A DNA stretch of 64,000 nt from Sphingobium scionense. Lineage in GTDB: Bacteria > Pseudomonadota > Alphaproteobacteria > Sphingomonadales > Sphingomonadaceae. The number at the start of each line of letters is the position of its first letter. The stretch's first letter is position 1. The notes beneath the pieces are model-generated. The model saw only the letters and a list, made by a program, of their open reading frames with translations. It had not been told where the DNA came from and searched no databases. A program made the position numbers and the translations under genes. The stretch is from NCBI RefSeq assembly GCF_014197035.1, contig NZ_JACIEU010000017.1:62001-126000 (forward strand). Reading direction: 5' to 3'. This document shows positions 62,914-64,000 of this stretch, in pieces.

Positions 62914-63177
62914 TTACCGTCCACGCCCGGCATTCGCAGGCCGTCTCGTGGTGGCGATGCCCGGTCCCGGATCGGACGTTGACCGGCGCATCCCGGCCGC
63001 TGCCCAGTCGTCGATGTCGGCGACCGTGTAGACGATGCGGCCACCGAGCTTGTGGTAGATGGGGCCGGTGCCGAAGCAGCGATGTTTCTCCAGCGTGCGC
63101 GGCGAGAGGCCCAGACGCTTCGCGGCATCGGGGGTTCTCAGAAAGCGTGGCGCATCATCTGGGGGATTGGGCTGCAT
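62914..63177 (-). CDS. AlpA/MerR-like helix-turn-helix protein
   Basis: This 87-residue protein from ATG 63177 has an excisionase-type helix-turn-helix: FLRTPDAAKRLGLSPRTLEK, then a wing, GPIYHKLGGRIVYTVADIDD, followed by a basic tail. Proteins of this kind act as regulators or excision factors for mobile elements and always precede repA in this module. It lies between the DUF2285 reading and repA, in the same direction. Confidence 0.88.
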   Translation of the reverse strand: MQPNPPDDAPRFLRTPDAAKRLGLSPRTLEKHRCFGTGPIYHKLGGRIVYTVADIDDWAAAGMRRSTSDPGPGIATTRRPANAGRGR

Positions 63178-63309
63178 TGTCGGTCTCCGTCGAAGCGCAG
63201 GCCGCGTGGGGCGAGCGCGTAGTGGCGGAGACAAGGCTGGCGTAATCTGCTTGCGCCGGGAGAGAGGGGAAAATCAGGCCAAGGAAAATGTCGCACTGGC
63301 CCTGGTCGA

Positions 63310-64000
63310 TCAGCGCCCGCGCAGGAGATCCAGATATCCGCTCTCGCTGAGCCGGAGCGCCTCGTCGCGAAGACGCTGAACCTGTCGGCGTTCATTGGCC
63401 GCGCGCCAGTCCGAACCATGTAGGCCAAGCTCAGGATAGACGGCGGCATCGGCCAGTTCGCGGGTGCTGAGGCCCGTCGCAAGGAGGCCCAGCAGATGCA
63501 GAAGAAATGTCAGTCTCATGCGCTGGAAGTCTGTCGGCCGGAAAGCTGTGGGCACGCGCCCGCCTGCGGCGCCCTGCAGTCGGAGGGCCAGACGATCAGC
63601 GACCGAACGCCGCAAAGCATAGTCGCGGTCGGGGGTGAGAACTATGGCCGGCTCGACTTCCAGATTCGGTTCAGCGAGCCACAGTCGCAAGCGACCGCCA
63701 GGGTCGTCGATGACGAGATGCCGACCGCCCTCATCACTATGATCGGCGAGGATCAGGCCCAATCGTTCTGGTGCAAACCGCCCCCTGATCTCCAGGCCAC
63801 GCGGCGGAGGCGCCAGGGCAACGGTCCCGGGGGCGACCTCAGGCCGCCAGAGCGCAGGAGACACTGCGGCGGAAACATCGGGATCGATCGGAAAACACCA
63901 ACCCCCAGCGCCGGGCAAAGCCCGTGCTGAGGGTCTCCTTTGATGAAGCGCCGTTCCTGCGCGCGGCATATCGAGCGTATTGCCGCCGGTATTCCTTGTT
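63310..64000 (-). pseudogene. DUF2285 protein, frameshifted and cut by the window edge
   Basis: Two frames together make one DUF2285 protein. From the right edge, the first frame reads NKEYRRQYARYAARRNGASS to FARRWGLVF. The second frame continues PIDPDVSAAVSPALWRPEVA to the C-terminal DUF2285 part (LLGLLATGLSTRELADAAVY, GSDWRAANERRQVQRLRDEA). The switch is in a run of four A at 63892-63895; three would keep one frame. Thus it is a broken gene or a sequencing error. The gene starts outside the window. DUF2285 proteins are putative DNA-binding regulators of these elements. Confidence 0.8.

Overview
The window looks like DNA from an alphaproteobacterium, most probably a sphingomonad (Sphingomonadales). 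The GC content is high throughout, and the gene families (SapC, OmpH-like, DUF2341/ExbB fusion, DUF3739-type haemagglutinin, and RepA/ParA/Trb mobile modules with DUF736, DUF2840, DUF2274 and DUF2285) are typical of that group. This placement is an inference from gene content; no rRNA or tRNA gene was found.

Region 1 (1-26567) is one surface-protein secretion and signalling locus. A long leftward operon runs from a two-partner-secretion pore (TpsB, 22063) through an unusual ExbB fused to a secreted lectin-like domain, ExbD, a 39-residue membrane peptide, a TonB-like protein, a porin, a small secreted protein and a 59-residue membrane protein to a 4224-residue filamentous haemagglutinin. SapC, an OmpH/Skp-like protein and two small or partial genes follow. 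Upstream lie an AraC-type regulator (leftward) and a rightward regulatory operon: TonB-like protein, STN-TonB_C hybrid, ECF sigma factor and FecR. The layout suggests a secreted adhesin whose export or assembly is linked to a dedicated proton-motive-force module and controlled by surface signalling.

Region 2 (26568-32657) is a mosaic of toxin-antitoxin and accessory genes: HipBA with a near-perfect inverted-repeat operator, a LysR regulator, an EexN-like small protein, VapBC, a secreted protein of unknown function followed by a barstar-like protein, a decayed second EexN-like copy, and ParDE.

Region 3 (32636-64000) is the backbone of an integrative conjugative element or plasmid. Read from its right end leftward it carries DUF2285, an AlpA-like HTH, RepA, iteron-like repeats, ParA, a ribbon-helix-helix protein, DUF2840, TraF peptidase, DUF736, a lytic transglycosylase and a DUF3363-type relaxase. 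After the cargo come TraG, CopG, TrbB-C-D-E-J-K-L-F-G-I and DUF2274. No integrase or end repeat is visible, so the element limits are unknown.

Region 4 (45232-56740) is an 11.5-kb anti-phage cargo block inserted between traG and the relaxase. It holds a four-gene type II CBASS (CD-NTase, E1-E2 Cap2, JAMM Cap3, 2TM-SAVED effector), an Abi_C-domain protein, a Hachiman-like nuclease/helicase pair and a solitary GIY-YIG-like protein of unknown role. The most novel candidates in the window are the energised two-partner-secretion locus and the unassigned Abi_C and GIY-YIG genes of the defence block.
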